This document shows positions 32,701 through 40,024 of a stretch of DNA of 64,000 nucleotides, piece by piece. The stretch's first letter is position 1, and each line of letters starts with the position of its first letter. The DNA lies in assembly GCA_036504595.1 (NCBI GenBank), contig DASXUX010000053.1, positions 264,996 to 328,995 on the forward strand, given 5' to 3'. Source of the stretch: DASXUX01 sp036504595. Its GTDB lineage: Bacteria; Planctomycetota; SZUA-567; H5-PLA8. The notes under the pieces were generated by a model. That model saw only the letters and a list, made by a program, of their open reading frames with translations, did no database searches and was not told the origin of the DNA. A program made the translations under genes and the position numbers.

Positions 32701-33894
32701 CCGCTGAACTGTTCGGACATCACGCTGGACGATAACGTCATTTGCGAAGGGCGCGTCGGCGTTTCGTGCATGGTGTCCGATGGCGTGCTGGTCGTGCACG
32801 GCACCGGAAGCCTGGGGCATCCGCACAAGCAGTTCCTCGCGGGCGAGTTCGCGCGCCGGGCGATGTACGCGTTCGATGCTGCGAGCGGGAAGCTGCTGTG
32901 GGGCGGACGGAAGAACTACTGCAAGCGGCCGATCATCGTGGGCAGCTTGATCTACGGCGAACCCTTCGCATGGGAGCTGAAAACGGGCGCTCTGGCTAAA
33001 ACGAACAACCCGCTGAGCGGACGCGAGCAGGTTCTTGATTTCCATCGCGGCTACATCGGATGCGGGCATCTGCTGGCATCGGGCTCGGCGATTTTTGGCG
33101 AACGTCGCGGCATCTCGTACTGGAATCTGGACGACAAAAGCGGCTTTGTGCCGTTCGGCGGGATGGCTCTGGCGTGCGGGCTGTGCGCAGTTCCGGCCGG
33201 CGGTGTTTTTGCCGCGCCCGAAGGCCGCTCCGGCTGCGCGTGCGACACGCCGATTCACACGTCGATCGTGCTGTATCCGCTCTCGGCCGGCACGGAGGCC
33301 GGCGCTACCGGCGTCAGCGCGTGGGGCACGGGTTTTACTGGCGGAATGGCCGAGACGTTTTCCACGCCGGTGAAGCACGTCTGCATCAATCTCGGCGCGC
33401 CGGGCTTCAGGCAGAGTTCCGTCGGAAAGCAGGAGTGTTTGTGGATCCCGTATCCGACGCGCGTGGACGGCGGACCGCTCGGAAAATGGCTGCCGGCCTA
33501 CGCGCACGATCAGCAGATGTGTTACTACGATGAGACGCTGGCGATCGAAAACACTCCGGACCCGTGGATTTTCACATCGGGCTACCAGAGCGACAAGCCG
33601 CTGAAATTCCGAATGCTCGACGCCGGGGCGGCGGCGCGCTACACGGTGAAGCTGTATTTCGCCGAACCGCTGGACGTCAAAGCCGGCGAGCGCGTTTTTG
33701 GCGTGCGTATCCAAGGCAAGGAGGTGTTGACGAACTTCGACATCGTTGCGGAAGCCGGCGCTCCACGTCGTGCGCTGATCAAGGAATTCCGCGGTATCGA
33801 GGTGAACGAGTTCCTTGAGATCACGCTTGTGCCTTCCGGAAAAGGGCCAATCAAGCAGCCGCTGCTATGCGGCTTTGAGGCGTCGCAGGAATAG
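29713..33894 (+). CDS. giant secreted PQQ-type beta-propeller protein, paralogue of the divergent neighbour
   Basis: 1393 residues from ATG 29713. The signal region MKTFCALLLPTAFLLACG ends in LLAC, a possible lipoprotein box; a type I site after LG is the alternative. The domain order equals that of the 25.5-29.6 kb gene: propeller (CVYAIDAATGKVHWRY, GVFRCIEAATGKQIWQF), methyltransferase-like insert (~560-690; GYCLLVGKDADKLACELAP, LKSLPFPPYVFNVAFD), second propeller (MAYDVYNGVCYWERE, KIVALDAASGKVLWEK), malectin-like end (YTVKLYFAEP, RALIKEFRGI). Repeat-coded insertions lie at 30418-30482, 30757-30783, 31286-31340, 32182-32293, 32485-32510 and 33285-33309. Both genes diverge from a 125-base region, so they are likely coregulated. 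Function unknown; probably periplasmic. Confidence 0.8.
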   Translation: MKTFCALLLPTAFLLACGVALGEDWPTALHDNQRSGVTSEELRPPLALRWQTPRAVAPAAGWSLPVDAYGVRKNKPDVCFDDAYRVIAAGDAAYYSSSGENCVYAIDAATGKVHWRYFTDAAPRLAPAFWNGKLYFGADDGVFRCIEAATGKQIWQFNARLNEQQMLGYGRFLSLWPIRAGGIVENGIAYLAAGLFPANHIFLCAVNAEDGRLVWRRQIDDGLGSDHVPQGYILAASAGEAPAAPPAGAPGALARGVLFTTSRTAPARWNAADGARIDFKTPFPAVKEAHEYRYYCGGSDAQIWNGRNIVFGSACILAYDPDKTLKDKYGRGQNGDLIFNWFGARQAAVAPASVPAGKDAHPMAFIAADDYVACVDQARLPELAAGECKEFEEAYKKLGVAGRLDAMAEYEQAVKEHGADYFLAKKLANGALRYSKDNWPRVSSAIIEKIKQKSAWLVPVQATEAMILTGAILYLGGEDSVCALDSRTGEKLWTEKTGSRVRGLAAASGRLFVSTVDGNVRCYDGSRGTPAAEKIPDKSVGATDKDDLWAAAARSIMAEAKTTRGYCLLVGKDADKLACELAPISQFSIYCLCTEDVSAARQRVADAGLYGTRIVINQSELKSLPFPPYVFNVAFDCAAVSGGAPSPYLAEVTKPFGGIAVIPSKGQKEITQNGRYDVRDQGPWRITAPRAPMFGTTKNWTHNYATPANTYCNNDNSVRGPFGVSWFGEPGPRTRIERHATPPMPLVVNGTMFTIGYDRVMAYDVYNGVCYWEREIEGATREGLPLNTSNIVADENSLFVVTSNKQCLRLDARTGKTLKTYEPVAPASVPAGKEVAPASAPAGKEVAPASTPAGRDAGTTPPSWAWIARDGALLFGSRAEIDERRKNVQKQTSNAVFALDVETGKPVWTREGRGIDHDGIAVAPVAPASVPAGELRRMLFFVDRGLTDDERKQAMDSTIRDTSVPDRSDEKAKLVTADLRKIVALDAASGKVLWEKPLNCSDITLDDNVICEGRVGVSCMVSDGVLVVHGTGSLGHPHKQFLAGEFARRAMYAFDAASGKLLWGGRKNYCKRPIIVGSLIYGEPFAWELKTGALAKTNNPLSGREQVLDFHRGYIGCGHLLASGSAIFGERRGISYWNLDDKSGFVPFGGMALACGLCAVPAGGVFAAPEGRSGCACDTPIHTSIVLYPLSAGTEAGATGVSAWGTGFTGGMAETFSTPVKHVCINLGAPGFRQSSVGKQECLWIPYPTRVDGGPLGKWLPAYAHDQQMCYYDETLAIENTPDPWIFTSGYQSDKPLKFRMLDAGAAARYTVKLYFAEPLDVKAGERVFGVRIQGKEVLTNFDIVAEAGAPRRALIKEFRGIEVNEFLEITLVPSGKGPIKQPLLCGFEASQE
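31286..31340. repeat. second class of GTAG...CTAC element inside a PQQ gene
   Basis: GTAG 31286-31289, hairpin CCGCGGCACTCCTGCCGCGG, then CCCCGACAAGAGTGTCGGGG and CTAC 31337-31340. It has the same foot and layout as the GCCGGC elements, but different stems. Read as SRGTPAAEKIPDKSVGATD. Confidence 0.8.
32182..32293. repeat. triple GTAG-footed hairpin array inside a PQQ gene
   Basis: Starts at 32182, 32215 and 32248 (period 33 bases, 11 codons), read as VAPASVPAGKE, VAPASAPAGKE and VAPASTPAGRD, then AGTT. Direct-order tandem growth within a coding frame. Confidence 0.9.
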
Positions 33895-34029
33895 GTCGGA
33901 AGTTCCTAGGATGAGCTATATATTTTGTTCAGGAGCCCTCGGCCCTGAAAATGTTTCTTTGATTTCCCTTGCGTTAATTTCACGTTTAGGGAAACTAGCG
34001 TGAGGATTAGCTGCTGAAATGTTGTCTAT

Positions 34030-35274
34030 ATGTCCGCGCCCCGGTTTTGTGGGTGGAGTGAATGCATGGTTCCACAGCCGCCTGAAGATCAATCGCGCAA
34101 GCAGCCAGACGAACGTCTATCGGCACGAAAATCCAGCGCGCGACTGCGCTTTGAGGGGTTCGAGGACTTTGATCCTCTGCTGCCTCCACCCCCGCCACCG
34201 CCTCCGCCTCCTCCGCCTCCTCCACCGCCTGCGCAGGATCACGAGTCCGGGCTGAACGCCCGGCCGCCGCTGCACAGCCGTTTTCTCAACGCGCCGCCGG
34301 CGCCGCCACCCGCTCCACGGCCGCGCAGTGATTTTGCTCCTCCGCCGCCCCCTCCGCCTCCGCCACGGCCGCCCGCGCCACCCGCGCCACCCGCGTCTTC
34401 AGCGAAGGTGCCAAGTGCGGCCGCTCTGCGAGGGCGGCGCGTGGGAGAAATTCTTGCGTCGATGGACTTGCTGACGCCCGCGCAAGCGCAGACGTTCGCG
34501 GATTCGGCGCGGCTGGCCAAGGAGCCGCTGGGGCTGCATCTGGTGGGGCGTGGAGTGATCACGCCGACGCAGCTCTGCCAGGCGCTTTCGTTGCAGACGG
34601 GTTTGCCGGTCGTGGACCTCCCCGATAGCAACGTGCCGGTCGCAAAGAAATACTCAAAGCTTGCGCACCTCATGGCGCGCTTCGAAATGGTGCCCTTCAG
34701 CGAAACGGAACAAGTGATCTGTGTTGCCTGCCGCCGGCCGCCATCGCCGCAGCGCGTTCCGGAGATCGAGAAGGCGTTCGGAAAGAAGGTGCGCGTGTGC
34801 CTGGCGGCGGACGAGCAGATCGGGCAGATCTTGAAGTCGCTCGGCCCCAGCACCACGCGGCAAAAGCGGAAGCATGCGCGCTACCGGGTGACCATGCCGA
34901 TCTGGGTGCAGTTATGCGGGCCGCGCAACGAGCCGCTCTCGCCCAAACATGGCGGACAGATTCTCGACATCAGCGCCAGCGGGCTGCGCATCGAAGCGCC
35001 CGACGTCATGTTGGAGAAGATCAAGGAGCTGCGCACGACCGAGCCGAAACTGTACGTCCAGTTCTGCACGCCGCCGCTGGAAGTCGTGGGTACCTGCATC
35101 TTGCGGCACGCGCGGCGCAAGGATAGCGCGAAGAGCTGGGAGAGCCTGTGCGTGCTGGGTTTGGAACTCATCGGCGTCGCCGCGCCCGCTCGTGAAAACC
35201 TGCGCAAGATACTCGACCGCGCCGAAATCGGCGTCCGCCGCCTGGAAGTCGAATTCGGCACGGACCACCTCTAA
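34030..35274 (+). CDS. polyproline, MshEN and PilZ domain protein
   Basis: 414 residues from ATG 34030. Two long proline runs (16 and 9 Pro at ~52-67 and ~105-113) form an extended N-terminal arm. Residues ~134-205 match the GspE/MshE N-terminal (MshEN) domain, with the two-fold pattern RVGEILASMDLLTPAQ... and LGLHLVGRGVITPTQLCQAL; such domains can bind c-di-GMP. Residues ~282-405 are a PilZ domain with both nucleotide motifs, RKHAR (R-x-x-x-R) and DISASG (D-x-S-x-x-G). There is no ATPase domain. It thus looks like a c-di-GMP receptor with two reading heads, perhaps controlling a type II secretion or type IV pilus machine encoded elsewhere. Confidence 0.75.
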   Translation: MSAPRFCGWSECMVPQPPEDQSRKQPDERLSARKSSARLRFEGFEDFDPLLPPPPPPPPPPPPPPPPAQDHESGLNARPPLHSRFLNAPPAPPPAPRPRSDFAPPPPPPPPPRPPAPPAPPASSAKVPSAAALRGRRVGEILASMDLLTPAQAQTFADSARLAKEPLGLHLVGRGVITPTQLCQALSLQTGLPVVDLPDSNVPVAKKYSKLAHLMARFEMVPFSETEQVICVACRRPPSPQRVPEIEKAFGKKVRVCLAADEQIGQILKSLGPSTTRQKRKHARYRVTMPIWVQLCGPRNEPLSPKHGGQILDISASGLRIEAPDVMLEKIKELRTTEPKLYVQFCTPPLEVVGTCILRHARRKDSAKSWESLCVLGLELIGVAAPARENLRKILDRAEIGVRRLEVEFGTDHL

Positions 35275-35283
35275 CCGCAAACA

Positions 35284-35400
35284 ACAGGGTTCGGGGTTCG
35301 GGGTTCAGGGTTCAGGGTTCAGGGTTCAGGGTTCAGTGAAGGCTTTGAAGTCTTCGTTTCTAGACCCTAGACCCTGAACCCTGAACCCTGAGCCCTGCTG
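35284..35400. repeat. GGGTTCAGGG / CCCTGAACCC inverted word repeat
   Basis: Seven GGGTTC words at 35287-35335 and the complementary CCCTGAACCC words at 35365-35395 can fold into a long hairpin between two convergent genes. It may end transcription of both. A variant is inside the ABC ATPase gene. Confidence 0.8.
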
Positions 35401-35402
35401 TT

Positions 35403-37190
35403 CTACTTCGTCCGTATGTTCTGGATGGAGCCGGCTCCGACGTCGCCTTTCATCGAAAGCTTGTAGGTGACGGGCGCGTAGATTTCGTACGGCACGCCGG
35501 CGAAGAGCAGGCTGACCTGCACGAAGCGCGGCAGAACTTTCAGATGCGATTCGTCCGCTCGGCGCGTGCTGGAAATGCCTTCGGTGTCGAAGCCGAGCTG
35601 CGACAACTTCGGATAGCTCAGCGCCACGGAGATCGTCGCGATCGTGCCTGCCGGAGCCGGGCCGGCCAACTTTGGATACTTGATGCTGATGCTCTTCAGG
35701 TGCCCGCCGGCGGGCACTTGAGCTTTTCCTTTTTCATCGACTGTCACCTTGTCCACAACGTTACCCACGCCGACGACCAGCGTATTTCCGCCGGCCGCGG
35801 CCGGATTGAAGCCGGCGGGCAGTTCGATGCCGCCGCTGACGCCAACCTGGTCCGCCGTGTCTTTGCCGAAGGCGAACTTGCCGGTCAGCTTCTTGATCGC
35901 GACTTTGTTGTTCGTCGGCGTCGGCAGAGCTGCGGAATCTCCGGCGGCTTTCGCTCCGACGGGGACCATCTTGCGAATCTTGCCCAGTTCCTTGCCCGCA
36001 TTGTCTTTCGCCACGCTGGTGGCGACCGACAGCGTCGGCGCTGTGAAGTTGCGCGTCGGCAATAGACCATCCACGGGAACGGATGCGCGGGCGAAGGCAG
36101 CGGCCACGGCGAGAGAACTGGTGGCAACCGTGTCGTCAAAGGTGGTTGTGGCGGTCGTCGCGCCGGGGATGTTGGAGACGACGATGTTCAGTTTCGCCAG
36201 GCCGGCGGCATCGATGTTGGCCGTCGAGATCAGTCCATTCAGCGAGTTCACCGCCGACTTGTTTCCGACGACCACATAGGCATCAACGATCGCTTCCGCG
36301 CCGCCGCCGCTGATCGTCAACACGGCCCGGTACACGCCTTCGGCGTTGTAGGCGTGCGTGGTGGTGCCCTTGTTGCCGCTGATGGCGATCGAGTCCATGT
36401 GCGTGCCGTCGCCAAAATCCAGGTCTGCAGAAGGTTCACTGGTCAGATTGGCTCCCGTCACCGAAGCGCTGAAAGTGATCGTATCTCCGGCCTGCGCGGG
36501 ATTCGGGGTGATGCTTACGTCGCTGACATCAATCGACGGGAACTTGCCTGAGGCGTTTTTGTTGGACAGCGGCGCGTCAAAGCGGATGCTGCCGCTTTGC
36601 GGCGAACTTCCAGATACACTGGAGGTCACCACGGCAGTGTAGCTGCCGGCTTTGGCGTACACGTGCGTTGCGTTCGTAGACGAATCGATGTTCATTGGCG
36701 CGCTGCCGTCGCCGAAATCAATGGTTCCCGTTCCTTCGATTGTGATGAGGAACTCGATGGGATCGGCAAGCGTGCCCGTGCCATTTGGATAGGTAACCCC
36801 CAACCCAAAGACGTTGGACTGGTTGCTGTCGAACGGAACGAGATAGTTCAGCACCGCCGTGCCCAAGGTGCTGGATGAAATCGTCGGCTTGTAGCGGCCC
36901 GGCTGCGTGTACGTGTGCGCGGGCGTATCGCCGGCCTTGTACGTGACCGTCGTGCCATCCCCATAGTCGAAGCTGGTGGGAACGAAAATCCCGGTCGAGA
37001 TATTCACCGGATCGGTAATCGCATTCGCCGGGACAATGCCCACAAAGCCGCCGCCGGGCATCGACGTCATCCCGGAACGAATGCGCGCGTTCTGAGCCGC
37101 GCGGTCAGCCGCGCTGGCAGCTTGCGTGTCTGTGGTGACGAAGGCTGCGATGACTGCCGCCAGGAAAAAGGAAAGCATTGTTCGTTGCAT
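35403..37190 (-). CDS. secreted PKD-type repeat protein
   Basis: 595 residues from ATG 37190 (GGGGAG upstream; the in-frame start at 37223 is less likely). Signal peptide MLSFFLAAVIAAFVTTDTQA. Three beta-sandwich repeats show the PKD hallmark with FGDG/YGDG and a following H-x-Y: FDYGDGTTVTY...AHTYTQPGRY, IDFGDGSAPMN...THVYAKAGSY, LDFGDGTHMDS...THAYNAEGVY (~80-300). The C-terminal half (~300-590) is another beta-rich region without a recognised family. Probably a surface or extracellular protein. Confidence 0.75.
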   Translation of the reverse strand: MQRTMLSFFLAAVIAAFVTTDTQAASAADRAAQNARIRSGMTSMPGGGFVGIVPANAITDPVNISTGIFVPTSFDYGDGTTVTYKAGDTPAHTYTQPGRYKPTISSSTLGTAVLNYLVPFDSNQSNVFGLGVTYPNGTGTLADPIEFLITIEGTGTIDFGDGSAPMNIDSSTNATHVYAKAGSYTAVVTSSVSGSSPQSGSIRFDAPLSNKNASGKFPSIDVSDVSITPNPAQAGDTITFSASVTGANLTSEPSADLDFGDGTHMDSIAISGNKGTTTHAYNAEGVYRAVLTISGGGAEAIVDAYVVVGNKSAVNSLNGLISTANIDAAGLAKLNIVVSNIPGATTATTTFDDTVATSSLAVAAAFARASVPVDGLLPTRNFTAPTLSVATSVAKDNAGKELGKIRKMVPVGAKAAGDSAALPTPTNNKVAIKKLTGKFAFGKDTADQVGVSGGIELPAGFNPAAAGGNTLVVGVGNVVDKVTVDEKGKAQVPAGGHLKSISIKYPKLAGPAPAGTIATISVALSYPKLSQLGFDTEGISSTRRADESHLKVLPRFVQVSLLFAGVPYEIYAPVTYKLSMKGDVGAGSIQNIRTK

Positions 37191-37295
37191 GGTCGTTCTC
37201 CCCAAGCTAGTAATGACCGGCACGATAGTGAGGACGCACCAGAAGTCAAAGCCTTCGCACGAGATAGGTTGGCTCTTTAGCCAACTGGCAGCCCC

Positions 37296-38831
37296 TCACT
37301 TCTCCGGCGGCTTGTTCCCCGCGCGATAGCGCGTGATCGCCTCCTTGTAGATCGGCACGTAGACCTTGTCGCGTGGCACGCAGCCGCTCGCGTATTGTCC
37401 GACCTCGTTGCCTTTGGAACGCATCAACGCGGTGCAGCACGAATCCGCGATGCAGGTCTTCTCCTTGAGCATGCGGCCGTGATCGCGCAGGTCTTTGACG
37501 AAGTCCGGATAGGCGAACGCTCCGCGCCCCACGCCGGCCAGCGTAATCTTGCCCTGCTTTACGTTGGCGGCCGCGACGTTCACCAGGAAATTCTGCAGCC
37601 AGGAATAGCCCGTGCCGAGCATCGGTACATCCGGGAACGCCTGCTGAAGCTGCCCCGCCAGCCTGAACATGCGCGCGCAGCCGATCAACGGGTGCTCCGG
37701 CGTGTCGTACCCGTCCACCGGCGGGCGCTCAAACGGCCGTCCAAAATGCGGATTGTTGTACGGATTGGCGATCGACAGGTTGAACAAGCAGACGCCCAGA
37801 TCGCGCAGCATCGCGATCACCTGCCGCGGTTCGGACAAGTCGGGCGTAAGCGGATCGTCGCGCTTCACGCCGAAGGCCCACAAGTAAGGAGTCGTATACG
37901 GCCGTGGCACGCCCACGCCGGTAGCGCCGGCCTCCGTGCCGGCCGGAGCCTGCATGTACGGCACGAAGTCGGCCATGTTCATGCGCGTAGCGATAAGCAC
38001 GTCCTTGCTGACTTCGCTGCGAATGCGCCCGATGATGTTTCGCACCAGCCGCGTGCGATTTTCCAGTGAGCCGCCGTACGGCCCCGGCCGCGTGTGGCAG
38101 CCGAGTAGTTCCGACAAGAGATAGCGGTGGCACTGCTTCAGATCGAGAAAATCGAAGCCCGCCTGAACCGCCAGCTTTGCCGCGACAATAAAAGCATCTT
38201 CAATGCGCTTCAAATCGTCGTCGCTCAGAACTGGGTAGTCCGCGGGAATCGGAACTTTGCCGGGTGCCACGCTTGTGTTCGCGCCGTCCGTGTGGCGCGA
38301 ACTCAAGCGTGCGAGTTCCTGCTCCGCAACCATTGTGATCGGATCGACCACCGGATCGCGCATCGCGATCAGCGGCTTGCGATAACTGTACCGCCCCGAA
38401 TGTGTAAGCTGGCAGCCGACGAGCAGATCCTCGCACGCGCACGCGCCCCAGGCTTCGCGGTGCTTCTGCCGCAGGCGCTCGACCATGGCCGCGGTGGACT
38501 TCAGCGAGCCCGGATGAATCCAAAGCTGCCGCGGGTTTGCGCGCGCCTCTTCCAGCACCGCGACGGCCTCGCCCCAGATCAGCTTGCAGCCGCCGTCGCC
38601 GAAGCGTTCCCAGCGGCGCACGGTCAGTTCGCCCGGCTGTCCGTCGGGCTCCCCGTCGCAGCCTTCCATCGGATGGATCGCGAGGCGGTTGCCCACCGTG
38701 CGCCCGCCAATCTTTACCGGCTGCATCAGCACGGAGATGTCGGACTCAAAGCCAATGTCTTCACTGAGCCCTAGTTCGCGGGCCTTGGCAAGCAGTTCGT
38801 CGCTCGTTTTGAAAGTAAACCAGTTTGGCAC
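37296..38831 (-). CDS. FMN-dependent old-yellow-enzyme-family oxidoreductase
   Basis: 511 residues from GTG 38831. The TIM-barrel features of NADH:flavin oxidoreductases are present: NRLAIHPMEGCDGEPDGQPG (~49-68), CQLTHSGRYS (~139-148), GFDFLDLKQCHRYLLSELL (~219-237), and PYGGSLENRTRLVRNII (~248-264). The C-terminal Cys-rich piece CIADSCCTALMRSK is unusual for simple OYEs and could bind metal, though the full 4Fe-4S pattern of dienoyl-CoA reductases is not visible. Two repeat elements are read in frame: 38266-38312 (ARLSSRHTDGANTSVA) and 37921-37950 (APAGTEAGAT). The substrate is unknown. Confidence 0.82.
   Translation of the reverse strand: MPNWFTFKTSDELLAKARELGLSEDIGFESDISVLMQPVKIGGRTVGNRLAIHPMEGCDGEPDGQPGELTVRRWERFGDGGCKLIWGEAVAVLEEARANPRQLWIHPGSLKSTAAMVERLRQKHREAWGACACEDLLVGCQLTHSGRYSYRKPLIAMRDPVVDPITMVAEQELARLSSRHTDGANTSVAPGKVPIPADYPVLSDDDLKRIEDAFIVAAKLAVQAGFDFLDLKQCHRYLLSELLGCHTRPGPYGGSLENRTRLVRNIIGRIRSEVSKDVLIATRMNMADFVPYMQAPAGTEAGATGVGVPRPYTTPYLWAFGVKRDDPLTPDLSEPRQVIAMLRDLGVCLFNLSIANPYNNPHFGRPFERPPVDGYDTPEHPLIGCARMFRLAGQLQQAFPDVPMLGTGYSWLQNFLVNVAAANVKQGKITLAGVGRGAFAYPDFVKDLRDHGRMLKEKTCIADSCCTALMRSKGNEVGQYASGCVPRDKVYVPIYKEAITRYRAGNKPPEK
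38268..38311. repeat. 44-bp palindromic element, coding copy
   Basis: CACGCTTGTGTTCGCGCC (38268-38285) and GGCGCGAACTCAAGCGTG (38294-38311). Matches the intergenic element at 18788-18831 in both arms. Confidence 0.88.
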
Positions 38832-39011
38832 GCGCGTTCTTCCTAAGATTGGGTTTGCGGAAACGACGCGCCGAATTATAGCAGCCGGTTTAATCAGGGT
38901 CCAATGGCAGCGGGGTTAGAGTTCGGGAACGGAATCGGCGGCGCTTTATCCTTTCCTGGACCCTGAACCCTGAACCCTATACCCTTCTGTCACGGAGGCT
39001 TGGAACTGACC

Positions 39012-39557
39012 ATGAAACTTGTTCTGATCGGACTGCGTGGCAGCGGCAAATCGACGGTGGGCCCATTGCTGGCCAAGCAACTCGGCTGGACCTTTGTGGA
39101 CACCGACGGCATCATCCAGCGACGCACGGGAATGACCATTCGCGAGATTTTCGATCAAGGCGGCGAGGCGCTTTTCCGCAAGATCGAGGCGGAGGTCGTC
39201 CAGGAGTGCGCGCGCGGAGACCAGCTTGTCCTCGCCACCGGCGGCGGCGCTATCCTCAACCGCGACAGCGCGGCGGCGCTCAAAAAGGACGGCTTCGTCG
39301 TCCATCTCAGCGCCGATCCCGCGGAGTTGTGGCGGCGCGTTTCGTGTGACGACGCCAGCGCCGCGACACGTCCACAGCTCGTCGCCGCGACCTCGGGCAT
39401 CGAAGAACTTCAGAAGCTGCTGCTTGCCCGCGCCGAAATCTACGCCTCCGTGCGCGATGTCGAAGTGCACTGCGGCGGCCGCTCGCCGCAGGAGGTCGCG
39501 AATGCGATCCTGGCGCTGCTGCGGGAGCGCGGGAAGAACCACATGCCCGGGCAATAA
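39012..39557 (+). CDS. aroK: shikimate kinase
   Basis: 181 residues. Walker A GLRGSGKST (~7-15), shikimate-binding Asp in FVDTDGIIQRRTG (~29-41), Arg in FRKIEAEVV (~57-65), and the GGG motif LATGGGAIL (~73-81). It phosphorylates shikimate in aromatic amino-acid synthesis. ATG 39012 gives the canonical first strand MKLVLIGL; GGAGG at 38995-38999 is rather far upstream, and TTG 39000 is an alternative. No other aro gene is adjacent; the next gene follows after 11 bases. Confidence 0.9.
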   Translation: MKLVLIGLRGSGKSTVGPLLAKQLGWTFVDTDGIIQRRTGMTIREIFDQGGEALFRKIEAEVVQECARGDQLVLATGGGAILNRDSAAALKKDGFVVHLSADPAELWRRVSCDDASAATRPQLVAATSGIEELQKLLLARAEIYASVRDVEVHCGGRSPQEVANAILALLRERGKNHMPGQ

Positions 39558-39568
39558 GGAAGCGCGCC

Positions 39569-40000
39569 ATGAAAGCCCATGATTCACCCAAGTCTCTGCA
39601 CAAAGTTGTCACGTTCAAAGTCGAGTCCGAGGTCGCGGAGTTTCTCGACGCGATGCCCAACAAGTCCGAGTTCATCCGCAAAGCGCTGCTCTCCGCGTTG
39701 CTCGAACCCTGCCCCGTCTGCAATGGCAAAGGCAGCGTTCCGCGCAGCCTGCGCCGCGATCTGGAGACGATTTTCAGCAAGCAGCAGTTGGTCCCGTGCT
39801 CATACTGCGGCTACGATTTTCCGCTGGGAACCGAGAAAGCTCGCAAAGGCGCCGGGGATCGTGAGCGCCTGCGCCAGTACCTTGGCGGCGGCGATTTTTA
39901 CTGCGACGATTGCTTCACGAAAACTGAAACCTGCCGCGACTGCGGCCAGCACGTCGCTCATTCGCGCATGAGTTCGCACAAGAAAAACGCGCATCATTAG
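39569..40000 (+). CDS. ribbon-helix-helix protein with zinc-finger C-terminus
   Basis: 143 residues; ATG 39569, AAGGAA upstream. Residues ~12-45 (KVVTFKVESEVAEFLDAMPN, then KSEFIRKALLSAL) fit a CopG-like ribbon-helix-helix DNA-binding motif. Then come CPVCNGKG (~48), CSYCGYDF (~72), CDDCF (~112) and CRDCGQHV with His pairs up to the end (HKKNAHH), giving at least two likely zinc sites. It is probably a small transcription regulator, possibly metal- or redox-responsive. It is only 11 bases after aroK, so co-transcribed. Confidence 0.65.
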   Translation: MKAHDSPKSLHKVVTFKVESEVAEFLDAMPNKSEFIRKALLSALLEPCPVCNGKGSVPRSLRRDLETIFSKQQLVPCSYCGYDFPLGTEKARKGAGDRERLRQYLGGGDFYCDDCFTKTETCRDCGQHVAHSRMSSHKKNAHH

Positions 40001-40002
40001 TG

Positions 40003-40024
40003 GCGCAATCCTCCTGGATTGCGT
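40003..40024. repeat. CGCAATCC palindrome between convergent genes
   Basis: GCGCAATCCTCCTGGATTGC, the same palindrome as at 3406. It abuts the stop codons of two convergent genes (ends at 40000 and 40024), so it may act as a shared terminator. Confidence 0.65.

Noticed and set aside
34186..34236. Proline run as an assembly or slippage artefact
   Set aside because: Codons are mixed (CCA, CCC, CCG, CCT) rather than one repeated unit, and both flanking domains are in one frame; still worth a read check.
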